The notes: a model not told the origin generated them from the sequence alone. A DNA stretch of 64,000 nucleotides from Streptomyces sp. BK340 (GCF_007827595.1 NZ_VISR01000001.1:372001-436000); one strand, 5' to 3'; counted from the stretch's first letter, positions 8,971-19,073 are shown. Numbers and translations are program-made.

Positions 8971-10155
8971 TCAGTTGTCGTCCTCGTCGATCAGGAACCC
9001 GCGCATCGGCGAGGGGGCCTGGCCCATCGAGGACGGACCCTGCGGACGGACCGGAGCCATCGGCTGGGTCATCGCGGGGGTCATCTGCTGCTGGCCGCCG
9101 TAGGACGGGGCGGGCGGCGCCGGGGGGCCACCCATCGGCTGGTTGCCGCCGTAGGACGGGGCGCTCGCGCCGGCCGGTGCCATGGAGGGCGCCGGGGACG
9201 GCGGGAGGGACGCGGTGGCCGGGGTGCGCGGCGGAGCCAGGGAGTCGTCGGCCTGCGTCTCCAGCTGGCGCAGCTGCGACTCCAGGTACGACTTCAGACG
9301 CGTGCGGTACTCGCGCTCGAAGCCGCGCAGGTCCTCGACCTTGCGCTCCAGCGTGGCGCGCGCGGACTCCAGGGAGCCCATGGCGACGCGGTGCTTCTCC
9401 TGCGCGTCCCGCTCCAGCGCGTCCGCCTTGGCACGGGCGTCACGCTCCAGACCCTCGGCGCGGCTGCGGGCCTCGCCGACGATCTTGTTGGCCTCGGAGC
9501 GGGCCTCGGCGATCGCCTGGTCGGCGGTCTGCTGGGCCAGCGAGAGGACACGGGCGGCGCTGTCGCCACCGGGGCCCTGACCGGGGCCGCCCATCGGACC
9601 GCCCATGGGGCCGCCCATCGGGCCACCCATCTGCTGCGGCATGGGCGGCTGACCGCCCATGGGGCCCTGACCCATCGGACCCTGGCCCATCGGTCCCTGA
9701 CCCATCGGTCCCTGACCCATCTGGCCGGGACCCTGCGGGCCGCCCTGACCGCCGGGACCGGCGGGCAGCTGCGGGGCGCCGCTCGGCAGCTGGGGCGGGC
9801 CACCCATGGGGCCACCCATCTGCTGCTGCGGCGGGCCCGATATGCCGGCGGGCACCGGAGCGCCGGGACCTCGCATACCCTGCTGAGGCATACCTTGCTG
9901 AGGCATACCCTGCTGAGGCATGCCGGGCTGCTGGTCCTGCGGCTCCGGAGGCTTGCGCATGTTCTGCTGGTTCTGGGCAGCAGCGCGCGTGGCCGCGGCC
10001 AGCTTGGCGCGCAGGTCCTCGTTCTCGCGGAGCAGACGGGTCAGCTCGGCTTCGACCTCGTCGAGGAAGGCATCGACCTCGTCCTCGTCATAGCCTTCTC
10101 GGAGGCGGACGGTCGTGAACTGCTTGTTCCGCACGTCCTCGGGGGTCAACGGCAT
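8971..10155 (-). CDS. divIVA: DivIVA/Wag31 polar growth protein
   Basis: Coiled-coil scaffold that marks hyphal tips and branch sites and recruits the wall-synthesis machinery; essential in Streptomyces. The 394-residue protein has the conserved N-terminal DivIVA domain ([13 protein letters not shown], first coiled coil to about residue 55). A long Pro/Gln/Gly linker (about 60-190) is built of PQQGM and GQGPM repeats, then comes a second coiled coil (about 200-290) and a disordered Pro/Met/Gly tail ending [10 protein letters not shown]. Start ATG 10153-10155. It ends the ftsZ-ylmD-yggS-sepF-ylmG-divIVA block and has a strong terminator 45 nt downstream. The repeats in the linker are also visible as 15-nt DNA repeats. 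Confidence 0.96.
   Translation of the reverse strand: MPLTPEDVRNKQFTTVRLREGYDEDEVDAFLDEVEAELTRLLRENEDLRAKLAAATRAAAQNQQNMRKPPEPQDQQPGMPQQGMPQQGMPQQGMRGPGAPVPAGISGPPQQQMGGPMGGPPQLPSGAPQLPAGPGGQGGPQGPGQMGQGPMGQGPMGQGPMGQGPMGGQPPMPQQMGGPMGGPMGGPMGGPGQGPGGDSAARVLSLAQQTADQAIAEARSEANKIVGEARSRAEGLERDARAKADALERDAQEKHRVAMGSLESARATLERKVEDLRGFEREYRTRLKSYLESQLRQLETQADDSLAPPRTPATASLPPSPAPSMAPAGASAPSYGGNQPMGGPPAPPAPSYGGQQQMTPAMTQPMAPVRPQGPSSMGQAPSPMRGFLIDEDDN
9664..9720. repeat. 15-nt tandem repeats in divIVA (GQGPM units)
   Basis: About four copies of a 15-nt unit close to ccctgacccatcggt encode the GQGPM repeats of the DivIVA linker. The unit is a multiple of three, so copy-number change preserves the frame. 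Confidence 0.7.
9873..9923. repeat. 15-nt tandem repeats in divIVA (PQQGM units)
   Basis: Three to four copies of a 15-nt unit close to ataccctgctgaggc encode the PQQGM repeats between the two coiled coils of DivIVA. Confidence 0.7.
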
Positions 10156-10210
10156 CTCTTCACCTCAACGTAGTCATCGGCAGTCGGCAAGACCGTATCG
10201 TCCACCCTCA

Positions 10211-10498
10211 TCACAAGAAGCTCTGCACAACGGAGATGAGGATGTAGACGATGATCATCAGTACGAAGAAGGACAGGTCGAGCGCCACGCCCCCGAGACG
10301 CAGCGGCGGGATGAACCGCCGCAGAAGCTTCAACGGTGGATCGGTGACAGTGTAGGTGGCCTCAAGGACGACCACCATCGCCTTGCCGGGTTGCCACGAG
10401 CGGGCGAACTGGAAGACATAGTCCATGACCAGCCGGAAAATGAGCACAACGAGGAACACCATCAGCGCGATGTAGATCACCTGCGCGAACACGCTCAT
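10211..10498 (-). CDS. ylmG: YggT-family membrane protein YlmG
   Basis: Small integral membrane protein of 95 residues with two hydrophobic segments (about residues 2-24 and 68-94) flanking a PLKLLRRFIPPLRLGG loop, the YggT signature. Members of the family sit beside sepF and divIVA in Gram-positive genomes and are linked to division or membrane organisation; the molecular role is unknown. Start ATG 10496-10498. It lies between sepF and divIVA in the same orientation, with short gaps that suggest one transcript. Confidence 0.9.
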   Translation of the reverse strand: MSVFAQVIYIALMVFLVVLIFRLVMDYVFQFARSWQPGKAMVVVLEATYTVTDPPLKLLRRFIPPLRLGGVALDLSFFVLMIIVYILISVVQSFL

Positions 10499-10548
10499 GG
10501 CCTGGACTTCCCTCTCCCCTGTTCCGTGCTTCTTTCCGGTGGTGCGTC

Positions 10549-11190
10549 TCAGCTCTGGTTGAAGAACCCGCCCTCTGCGATGCGGGCCTTGTCCTCCGCC
10601 GTGACATCGACGTTAGCAGGAGACAACAGGAACACCTTCTGCGTCACCCGCTCGATGCTGCCGTGAAGACCAAACACCAAACCGGCCGCAAAGTCGACAA
10701 GTCGCTTCGCGTCTGTGTCGTCCATCTCAGTCAGATTCATGATCACCGGGGTGCCCTCACGGAAGTGTTCCCCGATGGTACGGGCCTCGTTGTACGTCCG
10801 CGGGTGAAGCGTGGTGATCCGGTAAGGCTCTCGTTCCGACACGACCTTGGGCATGATCACCGGTGCGTTCTTCTCCAGGGACTGACGTTCTTGTGTGATG
10901 GATGCCACGGGCGCGATGCGCGCCGGACGTCCGGATTCCGCGGCGAGCGAAGTCGAACGGGCCACCGGTTCACGCGGTGCGGGCGGTTGCACGATTCGCG
11001 CCTCTTCGTCCCTTTGGGACTGATGTGCACTGTGCGACTGGTGTGACGATTCATGCCGTCGGTGGTCCCGCTCGGGCTCCGGGTCCAGTTCGGGCTCGAA
11101 GTCGTCGTCGGGGTCGAATCCGCGGCCGTCGTACCCATCGTCCTCCACGAGGCCGAGGTAGACCGCCATCTTGCGCATCGCGCCGGCCAT
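10549..11190 (-). CDS. sepF: Cell division protein SepF
   Basis: FtsZ-binding membrane anchor and polymer-bending protein of the septum. It has 213 residues: an N-terminal amphipathic start ([14 protein letters not shown]), a variable acidic and His/Ser-rich linker (about 20-110), and a C-terminal SepF core with [20 protein letters not shown] and GFGLHGS-like blocks (here [11 protein letters not shown]). The start ATG 11188-11190 is preceded by GGAGG at 8 nt; an upstream in-frame start would add a non-conserved tail. It belongs to the ftsZ-divIVA block and probably replaces FtsA/ZipA, which Streptomyces lacks. Confidence 0.93.
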   Translation of the reverse strand: MAGAMRKMAVYLGLVEDDGYDGRGFDPDDDFEPELDPEPERDHRRHESSHQSHSAHQSQRDEEARIVQPPAPREPVARSTSLAAESGRPARIAPVASITQERQSLEKNAPVIMPKVVSEREPYRITTLHPRTYNEARTIGEHFREGTPVIMNLTEMDDTDAKRLVDFAAGLVFGLHGSIERVTQKVFLLSPANVDVTAEDKARIAEGGFFNQS

Positions 11191-11318
11191 GCTCTGAGTC
11201 CTCCGCTCTGTGGTGGATCGACTGACTACTGCCAAGTGCCCGCGATCCACGAGGTCGTTGTGCCCGCCTTCACAGGCACTGACCATATTTTCTGCTGTGG
11301 TCCGACTTCTTGGCGACG

Positions 11319-12044
11319 TTACCCGAGCCTGGGGCGGACTCCGAGTACCGCGGTGCCGACGCGCACATGTGTCGCCCCGGCAGCCACGGCTTGTTCGAGG
11401 TCCGCACTCATCCCTGCCGACACCATGGTTGCAGCCGGATGGGCGCGGCGCAGGTCAGTCGACAAAACCATGAGCCGCTCGAATGACGCCTGTTCGCGTC
11501 CCGCGTACTCCCCGGTGAGCGGAGCGACGGTCATCAGTCCGTCGAGCCGCAGTCCGGGCGAACCGGCCACGAGGGCGGCCAACTCTTCGATTCCGCCCGG
11601 CGCCACGCCACCGCGCTCGCCCCGCAGGCTCTCGCCGGCGTCGAGCGCGACCTGGATGAGACACCCCACCTCGCGCCCCACCCGCACGGCCTCCTTCGAC
11701 ATCGCCGTGACGAGTCGGGCGCGGTCCACGGACTGCACGACGTCGGCGTAACCGACCACGGAACGCACCTTGTTGGTCTGCAGCTGGCCGACAAAATGCC
11801 ACTTCAAGGGCAGATCGGCACAAGCCGCGGCCTTCGGTGCCGCGTCCTGGTCGCGGTTCTCGGCGACATGGCGCACACCGAGTTCCGACAGAATCCGCAC
11901 ATCGCTCGCCGGGTAGGTCTTGGTGACCACGATCAGGGTCACCTCTCCCCGCTCGCGCCCGGCCGCCGCGCACGCGGCGGCGATGCGCTGCTCCACATTC
12001 GCCAGATTTGCGGCGAGTTCGGTCATACGGTCCGTCATGCCCAT
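11319..12044 (-). CDS. YggS/PLPBP pyridoxal-phosphate homeostasis protein (YlmE)
   Basis: PLP-binding protein of the alanine-racemase N-terminal fold, thought to buffer free pyridoxal phosphate; no catalysis is known. It has 241 residues. The PLP lysine is in [13 protein letters not shown] (about residue 42), and the family blocks [18 protein letters not shown] and [22 protein letters not shown] are all present. The family usually shows HFIGxLQxNK. ATG 12042-12044 overlaps the ylmD stop by one base (TGATG), so the pair is coupled. It lies between ylmD and sepF as in other actinobacterial dcw clusters. Confidence 0.93.
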   Translation of the reverse strand: MGMTDRMTELAANLANVEQRIAAACAAAGRERGEVTLIVVTKTYPASDVRILSELGVRHVAENRDQDAAPKAAACADLPLKWHFVGQLQTNKVRSVVGYADVVQSVDRARLVTAMSKEAVRVGREVGCLIQVALDAGESLRGERGGVAPGGIEELAALVAGSPGLRLDGLMTVAPLTGEYAGREQASFERLMVLSTDLRRAHPAATMVSAGMSADLEQAVAAGATHVRVGTAVLGVRPRLG

Positions 12045-12772
12045 CAGTCCAGCCAGACATAGCCCGCGAGCCGCCCGGTGGTGCGGTCACGGCGATACGA
12101 GAAGTGATCGTCCGACTCCAGCGTGCACACCGGCGACTGCGCCCGGTCGCACACCCCGAGCCGGCCGAGCTGCGCGTGCACTCCGGCGCTCACGTCGACC
12201 GCGGGTGTGCCCCAGCTCGTCTCGGCGTGCGCCGCCGGCTCGACGGCGGCCACTTCGGCGCGCATCCGCTCCGGCACCTCGTAGCACCGGCCGCAGACGG
12301 CCGGCCCGGTGCGGGCGACGATCCGGCCCGGCTCGGCGCCGAGTTCGGCCATGGCCCGTACGGCAGCGGAAACGATCCCCTTGACCATGCCGGGCCGCCC
12401 GGCGTGGGCCGCGGCCACGACCCCGGCGACGGGATCGGCCAGCAGCACCGGCACGCAGTCGGCGGTGAGGACGGCAAGGGCGAGTCCCCGGCGGACGGTG
12501 ACGATCGCGTCGACCTCCGGTACGGGCTTTTCACCCCAGGGCGCGTCCACGACGGCCACGTCGGCGCCGTGCACCTGGTTCATCCAGACGACCTGCCCGG
12601 CGTCCAGCCCGAGCGCCTTCGCGGCCAGCTCCCGGTTCTCCCGTACCGCCGCGGGATCGTCGCCGACCGCGCCGCCGAGGTTGAGCTCCTCATACGGAGC
12701 GGCGCTCACCCCGCCCCACCGGTCGGTGAAGGCGAAGTGCGCGCCGCTCACGCTCTCGCGCTGTCCTATCAC
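12044..12772 (-). CDS. Purine nucleoside phosphorylase/laccase-domain protein YlmD (YfiH/PgeF family)
   Basis: Multicopper-polyphenol-oxidase-fold protein of 242 residues. Related YfiH proteins act as purine nucleoside phosphorylase/adenosine deaminase, or edit peptidoglycan precursors carrying the wrong first residue. Metal-binding motifs are visible: [33 protein letters not shown] and [11 protein letters not shown]. The ATG (12770-12772) overlaps the ftsZ TGA (ATGA), so translation follows ftsZ closely. The position next to ftsZ supports a wall- or division-related role, but which activity applies here cannot be read from sequence. Confidence 0.92.
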   Translation of the reverse strand: MIGQRESVSGAHFAFTDRWGGVSAAPYEELNLGGAVGDDPAAVRENRELAAKALGLDAGQVVWMNQVHGADVAVVDAPWGEKPVPEVDAIVTVRRGLALAVLTADCVPVLLADPVAGVVAAAHAGRPGMVKGIVSAAVRAMAELGAEPGRIVARTGPAVCGRCYEVPERMRAEVAAVEPAAHAETSWGTPAVDVSAGVHAQLGRLGVCDRAQSPVCTLESDDHFSYRRDRTTGRLAGYVWLD

Positions 12773-13971
12773 TTCAGGAAGTCCGGGACGTCCAGTTCCT
12801 CGGCCGCACTGTCCGAGTAGCTCCGCGACGACGGGACCGGCGGGGCGGCCGGGACGTCGGCCACCGGCTCGGGCGCCGCCTCCGGCTCCTCCTTCGGGGT
12901 CACGCTGCCCAGCGAGCCGAAGGACGGGCGGCTCTCGGGCTGCCGGACCGGAGCGGGCTCCTCGCGGCGGGCCGGGGCCGAGGAGGAGGCCGAGCCCAGA
13001 ACGTTGTCCCGGCGGGCCGGCGGCTGGCCGCCGTCGAAGCCGGCCGCGATCACGGTGACCCGCACCTCGTCGCCGAGGGCGTCGTCGATGACCGCGCCGA
13101 AGATGATGTTGGCCTCGGGGTGGGCGGCCTCGCTGACCAGCTGGGCGGCCTCGTTGATCTCGAACAGGCCGAGGTCGGAGCCGCCGGAGATGGAGAGCAG
13201 GACGCCCCGGGCGCCGTCGATGGAGGCCTCGAGGAGCGGCGAGGAGATCGCCATCTCGGCGGCGGCCACCGCGCGGTCGTCGCCGCGGGCCGAGCCGATG
13301 CCCATCAGGGCCGAACCGGCCTCGGACATGACCGACTTGACGTCGGCGAAGTCGAGGTTGATCAGACCGGGGGTGGTGATGAGGTCGGTGATGCCCTGAA
13401 CACCGGAGAGCAGGACCTGGTCCGCGGACTTGAAGGCGTCCAGGACCGAGACCTGGCGGTCCGAGATGGACAGCAGCCGGTCGTTCGGGATGACGATGAG
13501 GGTGTCGACCTCTTCGCGCAGCTCGGCGATGCCGTCCTCGGCCTGGTTCGCGCGGCGCCGTCCCTCGAAGGTGAACGGGCGCGTGACCACGCCGATGGTG
13601 AGGGCGCCCAGCGAGCGCGCGATGTTGGCCACGACGGGAGCGCCGCCGGTGCCGGTGCCGCCGCCTTCACCGGCCGTCACGAAGACCATGTCGGCCCCCT
13701 TGAGGACCTCCTCGATCTCCTCGCGGTGGTCCTCGGCGGCCTTGCGGCCGACGGCCGGGTTGGCTCCGGCGCCGAGTCCGCGGGTGAGTTCGCGGCCGAC
13801 GTCGAGCTTGACGTCGGCGTCGCTCATCAACAGCGCCTGTGCGTCGGTGTTGATGGCGATGAACTCGACGCCCTTGAGACCGACCTCGATCATCCGGTTG
13901 ATGGCATTGACACCACCGCCGCCGACACCGATGACCTTGATGACTGCGAGGTAGTTCTGCGGTGCTGCCAC
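12769..13971 (-). CDS. ftsZ: Cell division GTPase FtsZ
   Basis: Tubulin homologue that polymerises into Z-rings and, in Streptomyces, into sporulation septa ladders. It has 400 residues. The GTP loop GGGTGTG (in [13 protein letters not shown]) lies near residue 107, the T7 loop [11 protein letters not shown] near 208, followed by a Pro/Ser/Glu-rich linker and the C-terminal peptide LDVPDFLK that binds SepF. The GTG start (13969-13971) gives [15 protein letters not shown] and has GAGAGG upstream; a longer frame upstream lacks conservation. The 278-nt gap upstream carries its own promoter(s), consistent with separate developmental control. Confidence 0.98.
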   Translation of the reverse strand: MAAPQNYLAVIKVIGVGGGGVNAINRMIEVGLKGVEFIAINTDAQALLMSDADVKLDVGRELTRGLGAGANPAVGRKAAEDHREEIEEVLKGADMVFVTAGEGGGTGTGGAPVVANIARSLGALTIGVVTRPFTFEGRRRANQAEDGIAELREEVDTLIVIPNDRLLSISDRQVSVLDAFKSADQVLLSGVQGITDLITTPGLINLDFADVKSVMSEAGSALMGIGSARGDDRAVAAAEMAISSPLLEASIDGARGVLLSISGGSDLGLFEINEAAQLVSEAAHPEANIIFGAVIDDALGDEVRVTVIAAGFDGGQPPARRDNVLGSASSSAPARREEPAPVRQPESRPSFGSLGSVTPKEEPEAAPEPVADVPAAPPVPSSRSYSDSAAEELDVPDFLK

Positions 13972-14073
13972 GTCGAAGGCCTCTCGCCTCGAATTACGTT
14001 GTCGCCACCGGGCGGTTCCCCGCACCGGGACGACTGATGCCGAATGGGACGGTCCGAACGCCGACCCGAACCC

Positions 14074-14094
14074 TAACCCTGAAGTTTAGGGTTA
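14074..14094. promoter_or_regulatory. Inverted repeat in the ftsZ 5' region
   Basis: TAACCCT (14074-14080) and AGGGTTA (14088-14094) form a perfect 7-bp inverted repeat around a 7-nt loop, about 110 nt before the ftsZ start. It stands out in a gap that is otherwise relatively AT rich. It could be an operator or an RNA hairpin in the ftsZ leader. Confidence 0.45.
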
Positions 14095-14129
14095 CCAGTG
14101 TGTCTGTTCCCTGGAGTCTTCTGAACAGG

Positions 14130-14159
14130 ACACTAAGTCGACAAGTGGCGCCCGTTCAA
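14130..14159 (-). promoter_or_regulatory. Candidate ftsZ promoter with overlapping GACAC motif
   Basis: On the minus strand TTGAAC (14154-14159), an 18-nt spacer and TAGTGT (14130-14135) form a good vegetative-type promoter about 160 nt before the ftsZ start. On the opposite strand GACAC (14129-14133), the core WhiA motif, overlaps the -10. WhiA/WhiB control of ftsZ is known in Streptomyces; assignment of this site is inference. Confidence 0.5.
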
Positions 14160-14249
14160 CGAACACGCCGAACCTCCCGTTTTTCTTTTCACCCTATGTG
14201 ATCAGCCGTAGCAGTGCCCAACCAGGGTGCTGGCCTGCGCTGATGTGCG

Positions 14250-15044
14250 TCAACTCACCGATGACGCAGGGGCGGTGGGGACACTGACGTCGAAGTGCCG
14301 CGCACCGGGAGCTGCTTTCATGAGAGCCGTGAGGGCCCGTGCCTTGGCGCCGCCGCTCTCGCCGCTGCCCCATGCCACCGTGCGGCCGTCGCCCAGCTCC
14401 ACCGAGATGTCGTCGTAGGAACGGACTTGGACCCTCCGGGCGTCCCGGGCGACCGCGGCCGGCAGGTCTCCGGCGACCCGGACCGCCTCGCGCACCAGCC
14501 GGCCGGTGCCGAAACGCCGGAAACTGGCGGAACCGGCACCCTTGCGGGATGCGGTCAATTCCAGCGCCGGAACGCCTTTCAGGGCCTGTGAAACCGTGGC
14601 GAAACGGACACCTTTCGCGTCGACTTCGACGAAGTTCCCGGCTTTTCGGACAAGTAGCACCGGGGTGCGCTCGACCACTTTCAGGCCGATTCCATGGGGC
14701 CAGGAACGGACGACGTCAACGGTGTCAATTCGGGGCAATTTCCGGCGAAGTCGGGCCGCGACGGCGTCCGTGTCGACGGAGATGAGCGGGTCGCCGACCG
14801 GCACGGAGGCGGCCTCGCGCACATCGGCCGGGGTCAGGACACGGGTGCCCGAGACCGAGACGCGCTGCACGCGCAGCCACGAAGAGCCGTACAACACCCA
14901 TACGGAACCCGCCCCGAGGAGCATCAGGGCGACGGCCAGAATGACGATCGTACGAAGGCGGGGTTTCCTCAACCGCCACGCGAGCGGCGGGCCGGACGAC
15001 TCCTGCTGGCGTTCACCGCGCTCGGCGGTCGTCGGTCCGGCCAC
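14250..15044 (-). CDS. ftsQ: Cell division protein FtsQ/DivIB
   Basis: Bitopic divisome protein that stabilises the FtsL/DivIC complex. It has 264 residues: a cytoplasmic N-terminus of about 35 residues, a membrane segment (IVILAVALMLLGAGSVWVLYG, about 36-56), then an extracytoplasmic POTRA domain (VSVSGTRVLTPADV) and the beta domain. I choose GTG 15042-15044 because AAGGGG lies 8 nt upstream; a GTG two codons earlier is too close to it. The gene follows murG by 26 nt and is the last gene of the upper dcw block before the ftsZ promoter gap. Confidence 0.92.
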   Translation of the reverse strand: MAGPTTAERGERQQESSGPPLAWRLRKPRLRTIVILAVALMLLGAGSVWVLYGSSWLRVQRVSVSGTRVLTPADVREAASVPVGDPLISVDTDAVAARLRRKLPRIDTVDVVRSWPHGIGLKVVERTPVLLVRKAGNFVEVDAKGVRFATVSQALKGVPALELTASRKGAGSASFRRFGTGRLVREAVRVAGDLPAAVARDARRVQVRSYDDISVELGDGRTVAWGSGESGGAKARALTALMKAAPGARHFDVSVPTAPASSVS

Positions 15045-15070
15045 GCTCACTGCCCCTTCGTCATACGGTC

Positions 15071-16159
15071 CTATCGGCGCGAGGCAATCGCCTCGTACAC
15101 CATGCCGACCAGCAGCTCGTCGGCGTCCCGGCGGCCGAACTCGCTTGCCGCGCGCGACATCTCGTACAGCCGGTGCGGGTCGGCCAGCACGGGCAGGACG
15201 TTCTGCTGCACCCACTCGGGGGTGAGCTCCGCGTCGTCGACGAGGAGTCCGCCGCCGGCCTTCACCACCGGCTGGGCGTTCAGCCGCTGTTCGCCGTTGC
15301 CGATGGGCAGCGGGACGTAGGCGGCCGGGAGCCCGACGGCGGAGAGTTCGGCGACGGTCATCGCGCCCGCGCGGCAGAGCATCAGGTCGGCCGCGGCGTA
15401 CGCGAGGTCCATCCGGTCCAGGTAACTTACCGGGATGTAGGGGGGCATCCCCGGCATCTGCTGCACCTGCGGCAGTTCGTTCTTCGGGCCGACCGCGTGC
15501 AGGATCTGGATGCCGGCCTGCTGCAGCCAGGGGGCGACCTGCTGGACGACCTCGTTGAGGCGCCGGGCGCCCTGCGAACCACCCGAGACGAGCAGCGTGG
15601 GCAGGTTCGGGTCGAGGCCGAACCGGGCGCGGGCCTCGGGGCGGGCGGCGGCGCGGTCCAGGGTCGCGATCGAGCGGCGCAGCGGGATGCCGATGTAGCG
15701 GGCGTCGCGCAGCTTGCTGTCCGGGGTGGAAACGGCGACCCGGGCCGCGTAGCGCGAGCCGATCTTGTTGGCCAGGCCGGGCCGCGCGTTGGCCTCGTGG
15801 ATCACGATGGGCACACCGAGGCGCTTGGCGGCCAGATAGCCGGGCAGGGCGACGTAGCCGCCGAAGCCGACCACGCAGTCGGCCTTGGTGCGCTCCAGGA
15901 TCTGCTCGGCGGCCTTGATCGTGCCGCGCAGCCGGCCCGGGACGGTGATCAGCTCGGGCGTGGGCTTGCGGGGCAGCGGCACGGCAGGGATCAGCGCCAG
16001 CTCGTAGCCGCGCTCCGGGACGAGTCGGGTCTCAAGTCCGCGTTCCGTGCCCAGGGCTGTGATCCCCACGGTCGGATCCTGCCTGCGCAGGGCGTCCGCG
16101 AGGGCGAGCGCGGGCTCGATGTGGCCGGCGGTCCCCCCACCAGCGAGTACGACATGCAC
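15071..16159 (-). CDS. murG: UDP-GlcNAc:lipid I GlcNAc transferase
   Basis: Adds GlcNAc to lipid I to make lipid II on the inner face of the membrane. The 362-residue GT28 enzyme shows the N-terminal glycine loop [17 protein letters not shown], the [16 protein letters not shown] block, [24 protein letters not shown] and the UDP-GlcNAc site [24 protein letters not shown]. Start GTG 16157-16159, 6 nt after the ftsW stop, which suggests coupling. Length and motifs are standard. Confidence 0.97.
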   Translation of the reverse strand: MHVVLAGGGTAGHIEPALALADALRRQDPTVGITALGTERGLETRLVPERGYELALIPAVPLPRKPTPELITVPGRLRGTIKAAEQILERTKADCVVGFGGYVALPGYLAAKRLGVPIVIHEANARPGLANKIGSRYAARVAVSTPDSKLRDARYIGIPLRRSIATLDRAAARPEARARFGLDPNLPTLLVSGGSQGARRLNEVVQQVAPWLQQAGIQILHAVGPKNELPQVQQMPGMPPYIPVSYLDRMDLAYAAADLMLCRAGAMTVAELSAVGLPAAYVPLPIGNGEQRLNAQPVVKAGGGLLVDDAELTPEWVQQNVLPVLADPHRLYEMSRAASEFGRRDADELLVGMVYEAIASRR

Positions 16160-16165
16160 CGAAAT

Positions 16166-17527
16166 TCACCGCTCTCCGGACGAACGCGCCACCGAGGCAC
16201 GCCGTCGCATCGTGTTCCATCTCCGAGGCCCCCGATCCATCCTGGCGCCTCCAGCCCGCTTTCTACCAAAGCGAGGTTGCCGCATCGCAAGCGCCGCCCG
16301 CGCAGCGGGCTCGTCGCGTGCGAAGGCGATCAGCAGCCCGATGGCGAACATGGTCGGCAGCAGGGCGGACCCTCCGTAGGAGAACAGCGGGAGGGGGACA
16401 CCGGCGATCGGCAGCAGACCGAGCACCGCACCGATGTTGATCACTGCCTGAGCGGTGATCCAGGTGGTCACGCCTCCCGCGGCGTACCTCACGAAGGGGT
16501 CCTCCGTGCACCCGGCCACGCGGATACCCGCATAGCCTAGAGCCGCGAACAGGGCGAGCACCGACAGCGTCCCCGCCAGGCCCAGTTCCTCACCGGTGAC
16601 GGCGAAGATGAAGTCGGTGTGGGCTTCGGGTAGTTGGCCCCATTTTTCCACACTCGCACCGAGACCTGACCCGAAGAGTCCGCCGGAGGCGAGGGCGTAG
16701 ATCCCGTGCACGGCCTGCCAGCAGTCGGCGACCCCGGACTTCGGCTCGGTGGCGCCGATGCAGGCGAGCCGGGCCATCCGGTTGGGGCTGGTCTTGATCA
16801 GGACCACACCGATCAGACCGGCGACCGAGAGGACGCCGGCGAACAGCCGGGTCGGCGCCCCCGCGAGCCACAGCAGACCGAACAGGATCGCCGTGAGAAT
16901 GATCGCGGTGCCCATGTCGCCGCCGAGCATGATCAGGCCCAGCAGCATGAAGGCGACCGGCACCAGCGGCACCAGCATGTGCTTCCACTGGGTCAGCAGC
17001 TTCTTCTCCTGCTTGCGGGCGAGCAGGTCCGCGCCCCACAGCACCATGGCGAGCTTGCCGAACTCACTGGGCTGGATCTGGAAGGAGCCGCCGAGGGAGA
17101 TCCAGTTCTGGTTGCCGTTGACCGCCATCCCTATCCCCGGCACCTGCACCAGGGCCATCAGGAAGACGGCACCGGCGAGGATCGGGTAGGCGAGTGCGCG
17201 GTGCAGCTTCACCGGCATGCGGGAGGCGGCGAAAAGCAGCACACTGCCGATGAGCGCGGCCAGGAACTGCTTGCGGAAGAAGTACGACCCCGGCAGCGAC
17301 AGCTGCAGCGCGGTGATCTGGGAGGCCGAGTAGACCATCACCAGGCCCAGCACGGTGATCAGCAGGCTGCCGCCGAGGATCAGGTAGTAGGCGGTCAGCG
17401 GCCGGTCCCAGGCCTTGCGCGCGCGCGTGTAGAGCCGCAGGAAGGGGTTGTCGCCCGACGGCCGGGGGGCAGCGGGCCTTCTGGCGGCGCGCTGGACCGG
17501 AGGACGGCCTGTACGGCTACTGGACAT
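16166..17527 (-). CDS. ftsW: SEDS peptidoglycan glycosyltransferase FtsW
   Basis: Septal lipid II polymerase that works with FtsI. It has 453 residues with about ten hydrophobic segments after a basic, Pro/Arg-rich cytoplasmic N-terminus of about 60 residues. The SEDS family blocks MVYSAS, GNQNWISLGGSFQIQPSE and TGEELGLAG are present. ATG 17525-17527 is preceded by GAGGAG at 6 nt; a GTG one codon upstream is also possible. The C-terminus is basic (RQPRFGRKRAGGARMDRG-type). It is located between murD and murG in the dcw operon. Confidence 0.95.
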   Translation of the reverse strand: MSSSRTGRPPVQRAARRPAAPRPSGDNPFLRLYTRARKAWDRPLTAYYLILGGSLLITVLGLVMVYSASQITALQLSLPGSYFFRKQFLAALIGSVLLFAASRMPVKLHRALAYPILAGAVFLMALVQVPGIGMAVNGNQNWISLGGSFQIQPSEFGKLAMVLWGADLLARKQEKKLLTQWKHMLVPLVPVAFMLLGLIMLGGDMGTAIILTAILFGLLWLAGAPTRLFAGVLSVAGLIGVVLIKTSPNRMARLACIGATEPKSGVADCWQAVHGIYALASGGLFGSGLGASVEKWGQLPEAHTDFIFAVTGEELGLAGTLSVLALFAALGYAGIRVAGCTEDPFVRYAAGGVTTWITAQAVINIGAVLGLLPIAGVPLPLFSYGGSALLPTMFAIGLLIAFARDEPAARAALAMRQPRFGRKRAGGARMDRGPRRWNTMRRRASVARSSGER

Positions 17528-17624
17528 CACCGGCTCCTCGCACCCGCCGACCAAACCCGAGCCACATCCGCCTCACGCGTCCCTCCAAGGGTCCCGAAGC
17601 ACCCCAGGTGGCCGAGACCCGCCG

Positions 17625-19073
17625 TCAGGCGCCCGCGCCGAGTTCGCGGACGGCCTCCGCGAACGCGTCACCGCGCTGGTTGTAGTTGGTGAACATGTCC
17701 ATGGAGGCACAGGCCGGGGCCAGCAGCACCGTGTCGCCGGGCTGCGCGAGCCGCTTCGCCTCCGTCACCGCCTGGAGCATCGCCCCAGTGTCGGCCCGTT
17801 CGAGGTCGACGACGGGTACTTCCGGGGCGTGTCGCGCGAGGGCCTCGCGGATCAGGGCACGATCCGCGCCGATCAGGACGGCACCGCGAAGTCGCTTTGC
17901 CGACTTGGCGACCAGCTCGTCGAAGGTCGCCCCCTTCGCCAGACCGCCCGCAATCCATACGATCGACTCATATGCCGCCAAAGAGGCTTCAGCGGCATGG
18001 GTGTTGGTCGCCTTGGAGTCGTCCACGTACGCCACTTCGTCGATGTCGGCGACGTGTGCGATGCGGTGGGCGTCCGGCCGGAAGGCCCTGAGACCGTCGC
18101 GTACGGCCGTGGCGGGCACCCCGAAGGCGCGCGCGAGGCCCGCGGCGGCAAGGGCGTTGGCGATGTTGTGCGGGGCCGGCGGGTTGACGTCGGAGACCTC
18201 GGCCAGCTCCTGCGCGTTCTTGTGGCGGTTCTCCACGAAGGCGCGGTCGATCAGGATGCCGTCCACGACGCCGAGTTGGGAGGGTCCCGGGGTGCCGAGG
18301 GTGAAGCCGATGGCGCGGCAGCCCTCCTCCACGTCCGCCTCGCGCACCAGGTCCTCGGTGAGCTTGTCGGCCACGTTGTAGACGCAGGCGACCCGGTTGC
18401 CTTCGTAGATGCGGCCCTTGTCGGCGGCGTAGGCCTCCATGGAACCGTGCCAGTCGAGGTGGTCCGGGGCGAGGTTCAGGACGACGGCGGAGTGGGCGCG
18501 CAGGGAGGGCGCCCAGTGGAGCTGGTAGCTGGACAGTTCGACGGCCAGGACGTCGTAGCGCTCCTCGCCGAGGACCGCGTCCAGCAGGGAGACGCCGATG
18601 TTACCGACGGCGGCCGTGCGCAGGCCTGCGGCCTCCAGGATCGACGCCAGCATCTGGACGGTGGTGGTCTTGCCGTTGGTGCCGGTCACGGCCAGCCAGG
18701 GGGCCGCGTCGGGGCCCCGCAGGCGCCAGGCCAGCTCGACGTCGCCCCAGACGGGCACGCCCGCCCGCTCGGCCGCGAGGAACAGCGGCTTGTCCGGCTT
18801 CCAGCCGGGCGCGGTGACGATCAGCTCGGTGCCCTCGGGCAGGGTCGCCCCGTCACCGAGGCGCACGGTGACACCGAGCGCCTCCAGCTCCGCGGCCTGC
18901 TCACGCGCGCGTGCGTCGTCACCGTCGTTGACGACCGTGACGATCGCCCCGCGCGCGTGCAGCACTTTCGCCGCCGGAACGCCGGAGACGCCGAGCCCGG
19001 CGACGGTGACGTGCTTGCCCTGGAAGTCAGAAGGCTCAGAAGGCACCGAGGAGGTCACTTGTCCGCTGCCCAT
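17625..19073 (-). CDS. murD: UDP-MurNAc-L-Ala:D-Glu ligase
   Basis: ATP-dependent ligase adding D-glutamate to UDP-MurNAc-L-Ala. About 482 residues. The N-terminal UMA-binding loop VAGLGVSGVPAAKVL, ATP loop GTNGKTTT (about residue 130), the NIANALAA and NHP-like NLAPDHLDWHG blocks, and the C-terminal DSKATN motif are all visible. The start is uncertain. ATG 19071-19073 overlaps the 3' end of mraY by 19 nt; a GTG at 19056-19058 would overlap its TGA by 4 nt and shorten the protein by five residues. Confidence 0.95.
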   Translation of the reverse strand: MGSGQVTSSVPSEPSDFQGKHVTVAGLGVSGVPAAKVLHARGAIVTVVNDGDDARAREQAAELEALGVTVRLGDGATLPEGTELIVTAPGWKPDKPLFLAAERAGVPVWGDVELAWRLRGPDAAPWLAVTGTNGKTTTVQMLASILEAAGLRTAAVGNIGVSLLDAVLGEERYDVLAVELSSYQLHWAPSLRAHSAVVLNLAPDHLDWHGSMEAYAADKGRIYEGNRVACVYNVADKLTEDLVREADVEEGCRAIGFTLGTPGPSQLGVVDGILIDRAFVENRHKNAQELAEVSDVNPPAPHNIANALAAAGLARAFGVPATAVRDGLRAFRPDAHRIAHVADIDEVAYVDDSKATNTHAAEASLAAYESIVWIAGGLAKGATFDELVAKSAKRLRGAVLIGADRALIREALARHAPEVPVVDLERADTGAMLQAVTEAKRLAQPGDTVLLAPACASMDMFTNYNQRGDAFAEAVRELGAGA

